Assembly: GCF_963583255.1 (NCBI RefSeq)
Contig: NC_084811.1
Coordinates: forward strand, 19,114,088 to 19,178,087
DNA from: Pyrus communis
Taxonomy: Eukaryota; Streptophyta; Magnoliopsida; Rosales; Rosaceae
DNA length: 64,000 nucleotides
Direction: 5' to 3'
Position numbers and translations under genes: made by a program. Of the stretch, positions 24,182 through 35,876 are shown in pieces. The notes beneath the pieces are model-generated. The model was not told where the DNA came from. It did not search any database and was given only the letters and a program-made list of their open reading frames with translations. Within the stretch, counting starts at the first letter, position 1. Each line of letters begins with the position of its first letter.

Positions 24182-25243
24182 CTAGCCGTAGCTACTAGTA
24201 CCCTGGATCTGCTGGAGTGGTGCAGGTGGGGGCATAAAGGTCTGCTGCGGTTTCTGCTGCTGCTGACCCTGGGGACAATTTGCCGCTCTATGTCCCACCT
24301 GTCCACATGTGAAACAACCGTTGCTACCACGTCTACACTCACCGAAATGTCGGTTGTTACACCTGCGGCAAATAGGAGCTCTGCCTCGCCCACCATCGCC
24401 CTGCCTCTGGCCTCTAGCGCCACCAGAAAATCTACCTCCACGACCCTGCCCAGTGGCACTGAAGCCACCACTCGAAGAACTAGAACTAGCTCCACCTCTC
24501 TTGAAGCTCTGAGTCTGACGGGCCCCGAGCGATGCCTGACCTTTGCCTTTGTCATCTTTCTTCTGGTTGCCGTCCTTCTCTTCATCAGTATCGCTCGACA
24601 TATTCTCGGAGTCCTCGATCCTCAACAGTATCTCATAGAAGTCCCGATAAGTCTCACTGTGGACCGTAGACGCCATAGAACGCCACTTCTTCCTGGTGCC
24701 CAGACGGAAAAGACGGAGCATCTCCGCCGGATTACCAGCGACATCAGGGTGATAACGGGACAAGTCCGTAAACTTACGGTAGTACTCATTCGCTGACATC
24801 TTCCGCTGTTTCAGTTCGGAAAACTCCTGCTTCTTACGGTCAATGTACTCAGGGGGTACATATCTTCTCCTAAACAACCCCGTAAACACGTTCCAATCAA
24901 TCCTCTGATCCGGAGTCAACCTACGAAGCTCCTGCTCCCACCAAGCTGCTGACTCCGTATCCAGAAACCAAGCGGTCGTCTCAACCCACCTCTCCATAGG
25001 CAAGTTCCCCTGATTATGTAGCACCCGGAAAGTCTTCTCTATATGTTCTAGCCAGCGCTCTGCGCTCTCGGGTCCCTCACTGCCCTTAAACTTATCCAAC
25101 TTCAGATTGTACATCGTCTCCAGAGGAGTCCTCTGGGGAGGGCGCATCACTGCCTGAAGGGCTGTAGCAAAAGCTTCCCCCAACTGAGTAATATCGGGGA
25201 ACATAGGCTCAGAAGAGCGACGGGGTTCCCGACGAGGCGGCAT
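24182..25243 (-). CDS. Chromovirus gag (353 aa), ending at an in-frame UAG
   Basis: It encodes capsid and nucleocapsid. The retrotransposon gag domain covers about residues 45-200 (AERWLEHIEKTF, VFTGLFRRRYVP). A Gly/Ser-rich basic linker and a CCHC knuckle (CFTCGQVGHRAANC, CX2CX4HX4C) precede the stop. The start is the ATG at 25243 (MPPRREPRR); the frame is open a little further upstream but without an ATG. The UAG at 24182-24184 is followed in the same frame by 40 open codons rich in Tyr, Gln and Gly and then by pol. It could be a point mutation or a programmed readthrough site. Confidence 0.92.
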   Translation of the reverse strand: MPPRREPRRSSEPMFPDITQLGEAFATALQAVMRPPQRTPLETMYNLKLDKFKGSEGPESAERWLEHIEKTFRVLHNQGNLPMERWVETTAWFLDTESAAWWEQELRRLTPDQRIDWNVFTGLFRRRYVPPEYIDRKKQEFSELKQRKMSANEYYRKFTDLSRYHPDVAGNPAEMLRLFRLGTRKKWRSMASTVHSETYRDFYEILLRIEDSENMSSDTDEEKDGNQKKDDKGKGQASLGARQTQSFKRGGASSSSSSGGFSATGQGRGGRFSGGARGQRQGDGGRGRAPICRRCNNRHFGECRRGSNGCFTCGQVGHRAANCPQGQQQQKPQQTFMPPPAPLQQIQGTSSYG

Positions 25244-25306
25244 AGTTCTGACAGAAGACACCAAAATTATTAGAATACTCACAAGGACACAGGACTGCCA
25301 AACCTA

Positions 25307-25319
25307 GGCTCTGATACCA
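25307..25319 (-). promoter_or_regulatory. Primer-binding site, initiator-Met tRNA type
   Basis: The minus strand reads TGGTATCAGAGCC three bases from the 5' LTR, the standard plant primer site complementary to initiator methionine tRNA. Confidence 0.9.
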
Positions 25320-25322
25320 AAC

Positions 25323-27553
25323 TGACACACCCCGACCGAGATCGGAGCGTGCTGGCCGTCACACAAAGGTGACGTAGCCATGTGCACGTGCGGAAGCTAA
25401 TAAGTAGTAATATAAAAGTACGAATAAATTAAAAACTAGCATACAAGTACTAAAATGAGTGCTAGTTAGTGCGGTACAAATTCAGAGCAGGTCTAAAGCA
25501 GTCCAAATGAAACGACAACAATAGTACGCCCGAAGGCGACCCTACGATGTGGAGTGTCTGTCAGAACGCCGAAAAGCTCACAAGGGAAACCACCGCAACG
25601 GCTAAGCAACTAGAACCTGGAGGGGCGCAAAACAAAAGCGTGAGTGGGCAAAAACAATCTTTTCTAAAACCATTTACAAAATACTTTCTAACCCCTCGCC
25701 GTAAAACCTGTATACTTCCCAGAAAATAAACATATATACGTATGTGTAAACATGCAAAACATGCTCAAGGGTATACCAATCATGCTCAAGATATGCCATG
25801 CCACAATCTCAAGTGATATGCAAGTGCCCAGGTATAACCATATCAATATCATGTAATCTGGCAGCCGGAGTCACCTAACGTGACCTGTACGGCTGCATCT
25901 AGAGCTCAAATCTCAATCTCGATATCTAAACCTGCCCACGAGTCGGAACCACCTAAAGTGGTCTGTACGACAAGCCTGGGTGTAACATATATATACGCTC
26001 TAGTGCTACGATCACGTGAAGGCTGTGCGAATAATCGCGGGTCACCTACGAGTCGGAACCACCTATTGTGGTCTGTACGACAGGCCTATGCACCTAGCTT
26101 GGATCCAAGCTGAGCGTATGGTGCGGGAGGTGAACAACACGTGAAGGACTGTGCCCTACTCTGGGCGGGAGCACTAACACCGGGGGTGCAGGTTATGAGC
26201 TCTCTAAGCATCTCCAACCACTAATTAATGCAATCGTTAATTAACGCTTACCTGGCACTTACCTATGCCTCCACAGCACCCACATATAAATATGTATATG
26301 CATGCCAGTATTAATAAATGTGATGATGCATAAACGATAATAATAATATGCATGGCATAAGGCAAATAACCCTTTTTAAATCAATTTCTGGGAATATAAA
26401 TGTATATAGGTATATACGGAAAACAAAAGCCCACTCACTGGTATGTAGAAGGGTCGTAGCCCCCCTGCCTCGCGTGTGCACGCTCGTCCTCTGGGTACGT
26501 GTCACCTAAATGCGAAACAACTATAAAAACGTTAACTTTAAAGCACATAACCCGTTTCTCGTAATAACTTCTCATACATTGCTCAAAATGGACAAATGAA
26601 TATACCCACGTGCTCTACACAACCTCAGGGTCACAACCATATTTTTAGAAAAATTTTTGGACCCCGCACGCGCCCCCACGCGCCAGCACAGGCACGGACC
26701 CACGCGCCCCCCACGCGCGGCCACGTGCCAGGCACACTGACGGTGTCAACAGACGCCGTCAGGAATATTCCGTTAAACTGACGGAATATTCCGTCAAATC
26801 TAACCGGATACCGTCACTGCCGTTAGGAATATTCCGTCAAACTTGACGGAATATTCCCCTTTCTTCTCCGGCCTACCCTCGCCGGACTCCGGTCGCCGGA
26901 AACTGGGAAAAACTTTAAACTAACTATTCTCCTTCGTTTCTCAACCGTTTTCTATGATTCTTGGACCAAAAGAAAGCCCTAAACTAGTAGAATCACGTTG
27001 GACCACTTTTAAAGGCTAAAAGTTACGAAATCTTACCTGTGCAAACAACCAAAACCGGCCAACTTCGAGTAGGACGATCCCGACGTCCAATTTTGTCCAA
27101 CGAAGCACTCCGAGGCTCCTTGGGACACCACCAAGCTACCTACGAGCTTAGAAATCCCAAAAACTCAACGTATAAATTTTGCATGAACAGTACATAAATC
27201 GGGGCTTGTGAATTCGACGTGAAAACGTTGAGGTTCCTACCTGAAAATGCTATGGTCGTGCTCCCCTTGACCTCACGAGTTGAATGGTGTCCTTGGTTTC
27301 CTCGATCCGTGATGGTTTGGGTGGTTTTGGTGTTTGTCCGTACGTATGGTGATAATGGGAAGGAAGAGAGAGGCACGGGGGAGAGAGACAGAGGGAGGGT
27401 GAAGAGGGACAGTGTATGTGCAGGTGTGTGTGTGTGGCCCAAAGCTTGCCAACACCACACAAGGTAACCAAAAACAATAATACGAAAACCAACTAGGGGT
27501 AAAAAGGTCATTTCCTAAGCACGTTTCCGACATTTTCGGGACGGGATGTCACA
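25323..27553 (-). repeat. 5' LTR of the chromovirus (2231 bp)
   Basis: It has the same boundaries as the 3' LTR (TGACACACC to GTCACA) and is one base shorter because of an A-run difference. It is followed directly by the target duplication CGGGT. Confidence 0.95.
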
Positions 27554-27570
27554 CGGGTTGTAACATCACC

Positions 27571-28639
27571 AGCTCAATCATCACTAGTTAGGCGTCATTT
27601 CTTAATTTTAAAAACTTAAAGATTAATCGGGATAGTAACCAGCCTCTTAACACCTAGGTTCAGTTTGAGCAATTGTAATTGTATATCTAATATCTCATGA
27701 TTAAAAACAACTGAACCCCTATGTATAGCAGTCTATTCCATGTTTCTTTGGACATTATTCAAAATATTTTTCTCACTTGTTTCATCATATTCATGGAGAT
27801 ATTAAATAGTTTTCAATTGTAGAAATTTAATTCATTGACTTCAAATTAGATTTGATATGCATAATATAGGAGAAATTTTATGTCCAGCACAAGGATCACA
27901 TCACTATTATGGCAAACTCATAAAAACAACATGAAGATCTATGAATTCTTCTTTGGGTGGATGAGGTATAAATACTTATACAATATTTTAGACAACAAAA
28001 GACCCTTTAAATTTAAACGACACTATAATCATTCATTAAAAAACAAACATTACAACTTCAAAGCTAATATTGAAGAAATTGGTTCTTGTTTTAGACCACT
28101 TTTATGGATGACAATGGCAAGGGCTTGAAATTTGCCCTTCAACTCAAAAAAATAACTCCAACGGGCCAAGTTGAGGAGGTGAGTGCTGGCCATGCGAATC
28201 ATTATGTTCGGCCTTGCGCCAGTGGGCAAGGCTGACGTCAGTAACGTTCCTTCATTTTTAGTATGGTGTGTATCAACTTGGGCCATTGGGCCGATAGCTT
28301 CTGCTTTCATGGACCCCGCTACTACAGCTCGAAAAGAAAGCCCAATGCCTGCTTGACATGGTGCAATGAGAGCCGTTGAATTTTTAACAGCCTGGTGATA
28401 TCCAACGGTAAAAAAATCTGAAAAGTTTATTGTTGTGCCACATGGTACGTTATGGAGCATTAGATTCAATAATAAAAAAATGAAATGGTTAGGATTAATC
28501 CCATCATTAGAAATGGAAAAATGGAAATAGTAGGAAAAAAAGAAAAAAAATTAAAATTTTAATTCTATGAATACCTAACCATCTTCTTCCTTCCCCTTTT
28601 ATTTTTAATTAATTATGTGTGTTGTAATGGTATGCTTTG
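27571..28639. other. Intergenic DNA, nothing recognised
   Basis: AT-rich with a less AT-rich patch at about 28120-28460. No reading frame with recognisable content and no clear terminal repeats. Confidence 0.5.
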
Positions 28640-28652
28640 CTTGGTATTTGAA

Positions 28653-28828
28653 TATTTTTTTTTCTTTTAACAAACAATATTATCTATATCATGGGTTGGG
28701 GGAGTGGGCTATGCCTTACAATGGGTTATAAATAATATAATTTAAATTTGTCTTTGGCGAGAATCGAATATAACATCTCTCACTTAACAGTAAAGAGGAA
28801 TACCATTAAACCGTAGTACTAAGTGAAA
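28653..28828 (-). mobile_element. tRNA-derived SINE with 13-bp target duplication
   Basis: CTTGGTATTTGAA is repeated on both sides (28640-28652 and 28829-28841). Read on the minus strand, the body begins with a box-A-like GGTTTAATGGTATTCC and has a box-B-like ATATTCGATTCTCGCC. It ends in an A-rich tail (T-run at 28655-28663 on plus). It belongs to the same family as 14808-14957. Confidence 0.85.
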
Positions 28829-28927
28829 CTTGGTATTTGAAATCATATTATCAGAGTTAAACATGGAGTTTTATTTGAAAAAAAAAATGAAAAACTTACA
28901 AAGTTCACACTTAAATACACTTACAAG

Positions 28928-29731
28928 CAATGTTCTAAAAAACACTAAGCGCTAGTCGGGCAGCTGCATGGGGCCTAGCGCCTAGGCGGACTAGGCGGAT
29001 TTGAATAAAATTTATTATATATCATATAAATATGTATTTTACACCTAAATGTGTTAGAAATTTGGAAAAAAAAAATGTGCAGAATACAAATTGTTTTGTA
29101 ATCTGAAAGGTTTTGGAAGGCTTTATTGTTTGGATATGATCTCTTTCCAATGCTGATGAGAAACCGGCTTCCAAGGGAAGTTATTGGATTTAATTATGCA
29201 ATAAATTATTTTGTACAAATCTATAAAATAAGCCCTAGAGATTGTAAAAGGAAACCCAAAGGCCATTGTAGCTCACAGCCCCCAATGTATCTAATTTAAT
29301 TAGCACAGAGCCAGAAAGTCCATCCATGCTTCGATATTTACAAAGAACACTCTAGTTCTGTAAAAAAAAAAAAAAAACAATAAACAATAAAACAAAGAAC
29401 ACTCTAGCAAAAGGCGATGGAAGTTGAGTTGGCCATCACCCTACTTTTTTTTCTCTCTCTATTCTTCTTGGCAATCTCAGTTAGGATTTGGATTCTCTTT
29501 CTAAGTGTATGAAATTGCGAAAGCTTCTGCCTTCTGGGTTTGTAGCTTGTCGGGGTTGCAGTTTCTGGGTTTGTCGAATCAAGTCTGGGCTACACCGCCG
29601 AACCCGCCTACCACCGCATAGCAACCATCTAGGCGGCCCACCAATTTCATCCAACGTTTTACCCCAAATCGCCACGTGACGACAACGTCCAGCGCTTAGG
29701 TGGCCGTCTAAGCCCTTTTTTAAGAACATAG
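28928..29731. mobile_element. Non-autonomous hAT-like element (804 bp)
   Basis: The ends are short inverted repeats (CAATGTTCT and AGAACATAG), flanked by 8-bp duplications CTTACAAG (28920-28927) and CTTACGAG (29732-29739) with one mismatch. Subterminal regions on both sides carry AAGCGCT/AGCGCTT and GCCTAGGCGG-like motifs. No transposase is encoded. Confidence 0.78.
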
Positions 29732-29898
29732 CTTACGAGGCATAAAAAATAAAAATATATATATTTGTGAATAGTAATCGTCATTGCGCTTGTCCAGTAG
29801 AATTGCACAAAAGCAATCACTTTTCAAAGAGCAATTCCAAAGCTCTTTCCCTTGCCCTCCTCCAATGGCAATGGGTGAAATTAGTCTTAGATAACAAA

Positions 29899-32383
29899 TG
29901 ACACACCCCGACCAAGAATGTTCACCTGGACTTGGAGTCAAGCTGTGCTAGCTGACACCAGGAAGGTGACGAAGTCATAAGGTGCGGTGATTTGGAAAAA
30001 TATGAGTAAATTTAAACATAAAAGTGACTAAATTCAATAGTGCACATATGAGCGGAATTGAACCCATTTCACACGTAATGCCAGAGCACATGTAAAGTAC
30101 AATAAAATAGGATAAGAATTATACCATCAAAGGTAATCTCCTGTAGGACCATTTGTCAGGAATCCTTGTCGACACAAAAACTTTGCCACTAAAACTTGTG
30201 GGGGTGAAAAACAAGGGTGAGTAGGCCCAAAAATAAAGTTTGTTAAAACCTTTTCGAAAACATAATAACCCATTACCATAAAACAAGTATAGTTTCCAAA
30301 TATAACATACTACGTATAGTATGAAAATACTTATCGTAAACAGTAATATCTTGAAAATGTAATAATTCATAGTATTCTGCATATAAAACATATAACATCT
30401 GATGCTCATCAACCTATGCTGACACATGAGTTCATGTAGAGATATTCTGACATGAACATGACTTTGTGTTATAATAATTTACGATCTAGTACTACAATCA
30501 CGTGAAAATTGGTGCTATACGCATCACATGCGAGTCCTAATTGCCTATAGCAATCTAGGACAGGACTGACACTTATCATGGATCCAAGGTGAGTGTATCG
30601 GTACGATGTGAACATACACGTGAAGGTTGGCCCTGGCCCGGGCGAATACTAACACCAGTGTAGCATGCACGATGAGAAATTAACATAAATATGATCAAGG
30701 AACATTAATTCAATAGTTCTAGTATAATATTGTTCATGACTGTAAATATAATTAAGGCATCTCATAATGGTACGCATATCTGTGCATTCCATAGGATCTA
30801 GGACAATTTCATAACTCACATCATTACGACATTTCTGATAACGTTAATTTAATTATGACATCACGTAGAAAATGCATTATTATATATATATATATATATG
30901 GAAACTAAATAAATAAATAAATAAATATATTTAAAAGAAAATAACCAATCACAATTACTTTCGAGGTCACATCCGTTTGAGCTAGAAAAGTCGGAGTCTC
31001 CAATAATAATCGCATCTAAACATAATATTAGGGCCCATTAGTAAAACTCAATTAAAACGTTTGAATTTAGAAAAAAAGGAGCTCAAAAATGAAATCAACG
31101 CGTTGAAATACCCTAGCAAGGTTCTCAGGAGAATTTCGAAAAAGTCAACGTTGGTCAACAGTTAACTTTAATGGAATTTTCTATCCCCGAACATAAATAT
31201 TCTATTAAGGTTAACTGCATGTTAATAGAATATTCTTTGGAATATTCCAAACGGATTAGAAATGGGTCGGGGACGAATCCGGGTCGGATTGGGGTTTGGG
31301 TTGGTTCGTGGATCCAGGTTTGGATCCGGTTCTGGTTTGCGAGTCAAGTTTGGATACCGGTTGGATCCAGATCAGATCTGGGTTTTGGTTCATGGGTCAG
31401 GTTAACCCGGCTTGAAGCCAATGCTGCTTCAACCACCGGATTCTAGGGTTTTGGCCTGGAAACTTCCTGAGTTTCGATCGAGTTCAAAACTCAATCATTT
31501 CATCGTATAAATACTCAAATTGAAGCTAAGGAGACAAGGATATTTGAGGTTCAGCCGTGGCAAGAATTGACCAGAAAACAGCTCAAAAGTCGTCAGACCC
31601 TCGCCAGAAAACTGGGAAATAGCATCCAGAGTTTGATTTTCTCTATCGAACATTACCATGAGGCCAGAAATAACATGAAACTGTGATCTATGACAATCTA
31701 CGTCGGTTTCGAGACTCACCTTGAACGGAATGGTTGAGAGTTCATCACGAACTCATCGGGAAAGACAATGAACAATGGCCTAGCCACTGTCGGGGTCTCA
31801 TGGCCTTGGCCTAGGTTTGAGACGAGGAAGATCAGATGTTGATGGTGGTTCTCTGCCATAAAATGGAGATGGTGGTATTGGCTTGGTTTGGGTGGTGCAG
31901 CTCGCCGGAGTTGGTGAGGCAAGGTGGTGGTTCATGGAGAGAAAGAGGGAGCTAGAGAGAGACGAGAGGGAAAAAGAGATGAGGGAGGGTGTTCAATAGT
32001 CCCCGAGAGTGTGGAGAAGAAAATGACACATGGAAGAGAGGGAGAGGATGGGTGAGGTGTGGGCCTTATAGGCCATAAAAATCCCACCAGAAAAATATTA
32101 ACATAATAATAATATCTAACCCTAATATCTAGAATAGTGAATTGACTAAATTGCCCTTCAAAATCGTTGTTCCTCAAAATCTTCATCATAGCTCCGAATT
32201 TGATTCTGCTTGCACCCACACGTTCGTAACGATAAGTACTCCAAGAATACACTAAAATAGTAGCTCATATGTGTCACAACACAACGGTCGACGAAAGTCA
32301 GCATTCTTGCCTCTTGGGGGCATTTTGATCATTTTACACTTTTAGTAATAAAAATAACATAAAACTAAGGACAGGTCTTAACA
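29899..32383 (-). mobile_element. Solo LTR related to the chromovirus LTRs (2485 bp)
   Basis: It starts TGACACACCCCGACC, ends CTTAACA, and is flanked by the perfect 5-bp duplication ACAAA (29894-29898 and 32384-32388). No internal region remains. The start matches the chromovirus LTR start at 18136, so it comes from a related family. It contains an (AT)n run near 30884-30898. Confidence 0.92.
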
Positions 32384-32388
32384 ACAAA

Positions 32389-33894
32389 GGTGTCGGAAAT
32401 TGCTAGAAAACGACAAAAGAAGGTTGTCGCTTTTTTATTTTATTTCATTTTAATGAAACAACCAAAATGATTTGGTTCAGGGTTATATGAATTATTTTTT
32501 TCCTCCTTGTGCTTATGCACACCGCCTTGCCTAACTCCGATCTGGTAGGGAGAATTTTCAAGGTTTAGATATGTAGTTGCGTACTTTTTCCATTTAATGG
32601 ACCTGCCCATCACTAGACCCTTTGTATTTGGTCTCCCCACTCCCTAAAATATTATGGATGTTTGTCACAAATGTTTTTTAAAATTGACCTAACTTATCAT
32701 TTTGGCCCTTTAATTTCAAAATCAATCAATGTGGTCCCTGAAATTGATTGTATCAAACTAACTTGGTTCCTCTATTACAATTCCGTTAATTACTTTGTTA
32801 GTGTGCTGGCTCACATTGAGTGGAAGTTGAAGAGAGGTTCTAACATAATCAACTAGTATAATTCTCTAAAAAAAAAAATTAAAAAAAAAAAAAACTAATA
32901 AAAATGTAAATAACTTTAAAAAAATTCCACAGAATTATAATAGCAACCTACTATTTTGTTGAATGCTCATCATTTCACGTTCAAAAAACTTACTGAATAA
33001 AAAAGAAATTCGAGACACTAAAAAATATATTAATATAAGTATATAATTGGGTCGGTTTCGAGTTGAGGAATGACAATAGCACCACCGCTATACATCCGAC
33101 TCGGGTACGTTAAAGAATCCCCAAAACCCACCCCACACCTGGTCATTGTCCTCCATAACCATGCTCTCAGGGTCGAGTATCCGGGATATCCAAACCCGTG
33201 GTACAAACCTGGTCATTGTTCTCCATAACCACTTTAAAGAATCTCATGAACTCTACCAAGATTGTGGACCTCTGAACTCCAGACATGTATTAGAAAACAT
33301 TGTCTCCCAAGATTTTGGTACTCGTCGTTATGAGCGTGTGGACGCAAATGGTGTGATAACGAGTTAAAATGAATAAGTTACGAACTTTGTAAGGGAAGGG
33401 CATTTTGATCAAATTAGGACAACTTTCATTTATGCTCAACTATGCCTCTCCCATTCATTTGTTCTTCGTGCAGCAGCTTCAGAAATGCGCTCTCTCTCTC
33501 CCCTCCATCTTCCAAGCTATCTTTCTCTCCCCACTCCATCTTCCATGCTAGGTTTTATCATAACTCATTCATCCAACAACAAAATCGAGCAATGTCGGAG
33601 GTTATGAGTTTGTATTGAAACCCTCTTCCTTCTAATGCAAGACCCACACATTCAGATCCATTCTTTGATTGATGTACCTTGACTAACCAATTTCGGAGCC
33701 GTGAAGAACTCTGGAACACCATGTAACCAGCGGAGTCGATGCATCGTTGCGTTTTGCCCCCCTTCTAATTAATGAAGGGCATTATGGACTCTTCACATAC
33801 AAAGTTGATAAAAGAAAAACTATTTTTAGAAAGTGTCATAAATATGCAACCAGATGTCAAAGCATGTATATTATAAAGAAAAAATATCATCTTC
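32389..33894. other. Intergenic DNA with repeat fragments
   Basis: About 32690-32790 resembles one arm of the silent MITE family seen at 35678 (GTCCCTGAAATTG, TTCCGTTAATTA). About 33318-33420 has weak similarity to the inner end of the solo LTR at 29899. No gene is supported. Confidence 0.4.
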
Positions 33895-34059
33895 GGATCT
33901 ATTCCATCTAGACTATCGAATCAAGTGGTCCGGGCCTTCCAAATTTCATCTAATAGTAAAAAATTATCACAGCTTTTAAAAGGTCAAAACAGATGGACCG
34001 TTAGATGAAATTTAGAAGATCCGGATCACTTGATTCGATGACGTTAGTGGAAGAGATCC
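33895..34059. mobile_element. Short foldback (MITE-like) element
   Basis: GGATCTATTCCATCTAGACT...CGAATCAAGTG at the left matches the reverse complement of the right end (CACTTGATTCG...GGAAGAGATCC) over about 60 bp, with a short spacer. No coding capacity. Confidence 0.7.
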
Positions 34060-34934
34060 GTACAGGATCGCTTTCCTATTACAAAAGTCAGCAAGCGCTT
34101 ATGAGACGCAACAACCCAACCAAGAATATGATTTGAGTATTCAAGTTCCACAATGTCGGCGAGGTGAAAACGACGGAATCAGATTCAGGGCCGACTGAAT
34201 GTTTAAATGAACTAGGTTAGATGGGCAGCACGCGGAAACTGTCGAGCACGCGGAAATAACACGGGAAACCGTGGCGCACACAACTTGATATTCAATTCAT
34301 GTGATGTGACGCGACCTTTTGGCCTGTGGGGGGAGAGGGCACTTTGTTTTTTGACAACCCACGTCGTCCTGTTTCCCCAAAGTCAGTGGGCAGCGGTGTC
34401 GGACCACCACAACCACATACTACACACACTTAACATACGACACATACTGTGGCATTTTGCATTCGTAGAAAAAGAAGCAACTACAATGATGTCTGACTCT
34501 TTGGTGTCCACTACTTCTCTATGTTCCAACATATGATCATGATTCTAAATAATCAATCTATTTTCCAGCTAACCGATGTATTTTGCTCCTAAAAAGTCCT
34601 TGTGTTACGTCCTCTTCTGAGAAGTCTTCGTGTTGTATTTTTCATTTTTTTAACTAGTGGTGGACAACTTGAATGGTTAGGATGCCCATCTCATATTTTT
34701 TTTAATGTAAATTAGTATAAATTATCGTTGTAGTAAAGCCAAAAAGTGTTTTCCACCCGTAAGAGACTGAGATTCTCTAGTTCTAACACATTCCAGGTAC
34801 TCTATACTCCTATGTTTTTATCGTTAGATCATTGATCAAAGATATAGTAACTAAAATTTAACGAATGATAACACTTGAGCATAATAAGATGCTTTAGAAC
34901 ACAATAAAGACTTCTTAGAAGACTAAATTAGTAT
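34060..34934. other. Intergenic DNA, nothing recognised
   Basis: No credible reading frame or repeat boundary was seen. Confidence 0.5.
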
Positions 34935-35470
34935 TGTTTGTATTATACTTCACAAATCCCGAAACTACTAAGCATCAGCCAATTAAATATTATACTTCAC
35001 AAATCCCAAAACTATTGAGCACAAATCAACTAAATATCTTTGAGGACCTACTGAAGGACTTGTGCCTCTCTAACCAAGTGAGCAATCACAACATGACATG
35101 TGTTAACATCAAAATCAAGGTACTAAAGTTCTACATCAACCACTGATAAAAATAGAGGGCTCTCCTCAACTATAAAAGGAGATCATTCTCCCATAATTAA
35201 TCCATGATGCTATTAGTCTACTTAATCAATTATTAGACTCACTGATGATGATTGTGCTTAAACCTTTGAATCATTTAAACTCTACATTATTAATGAGAAC
35301 TCATCTACCATGGTGACGTAACCCAACTGAGGATGAACCATGTGCATTTTGTGTTTGGTTCCTTATCTCTATGTCTTTACTTATTACCTACACTTGAACT
35401 AAAGCAATCTTGCAAAAATCACACCTTGAAAGTCTATGTTATTCCAAAATCAACACGGTTTGCATCGTCA
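34935..35470 (+). repeat. Decayed LTR-like repeat, copy A
   Basis: It begins TGTTTGTATTATAC and ends TGCATCGTCA. It shares its full layout with 36096-36623: AATCCCGAAACTAC, a TATA-like TATAAAAGGAGATCATTCTC at 35171, ATTAATGAGAACTC, and TTATTCCAAAATC. The pairing in direct orientation suggests the two LTRs of one old element. Confidence 0.7.
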
Positions 35471-35677
35471 AGAACTTTAAGTATTGATACATACAAAATT
35501 ATAAGTGGTATCCCAATTCAGCTTCTAGAATTTCAACAACTTCAAAAGGGGTGTCCCCAATGGTTCTGGATGTCATGTGTTGTGTATGTGAAAATTTAAA
35601 TTGGAGCTCATTAGTCCCACTCTCCCCTATTCAAGAAAAGAAGTCAACACTCTCCAGTATGATTTATACTAAAATTT

Positions 35678-35875
35678 AGAATTAGTTCTTAAACTTTAAT
35701 CTTAGTTTCTATTTCGTCCTTAAATTAAAATTCTGTTAATTTTAGTCCTTGAATTTGAAAATATATGGAGTATTGATCACTAGAGTTAGCTCCGTAAAAC
35801 ATTATGAACCAAAATTAACGAATTTTAATTTAGGCACAAAATCTAAACTAGAGTGAAAGTTCAGGGACCAATTCT
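35678..35875. mobile_element. MITE between the two LTR-like copies
   Basis: AGAATTAGTTCTTAAACTTT at the left matches the reverse complement of the right end (AGAATTGGTCCCTGAACTTT). The inverted repeat continues for about 70 bp through TAAATTAAAATTC and GTTAATTTT. Non-coding. Confidence 0.75.
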
Positions 35876-35876
35876 A

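Larger units (their letters stand above)
18136..27553 (-). mobile_element. Complete Tekay/Del-type chromovirus
   Basis: A full Ty3/gypsy element with 2.23-kb LTRs (18136-20367 and 25323-27553), a tRNA-iMet primer-binding site, gag, pol with a C-terminal chromodomain, and a polypurine tract. It is flanked by the perfect 5-bp duplication CGGGT (18131-18135 and 27554-27558). The LTRs differ at only three places that I noticed: a one-base A-run change near 19400, T/C near 19690, and A/T near 20251. The insertion is therefore young and lies inside an older solo LTR. Gag and pol are separated only by one in-frame UAG. Confidence 0.95.
15395..27570 (-). mobile_element. Old solo LTR split by a nested chromovirus
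   Basis: The LTR body is 15400-18135 plus 27559-27565 (about 2.74 kb), starting TGATACACCCCG and ending TGTAACA. It is flanked by the 5-bp target duplication TCACC (15395-15399 and 27566-27570). No internal coding region remains, so it is a solo LTR left by LTR-LTR recombination. Its start resembles the LTRs at 18136 and 29899, which places it in the same superfamily and, by that likeness, on the minus strand. Confidence 0.9.

Noticed and set aside
23824..24585. Arg-rich 253-codon frame overlapping gag
   Set aside because: Different frame over the gag-pol joint; the gag frame with its CCHC knuckle is the real one.
33060..33420. Fragment of another LTR retrotransposon
   Set aside because: Only short patches resemble the end of the solo LTR at 29899; no boundary or target duplication could be shown.
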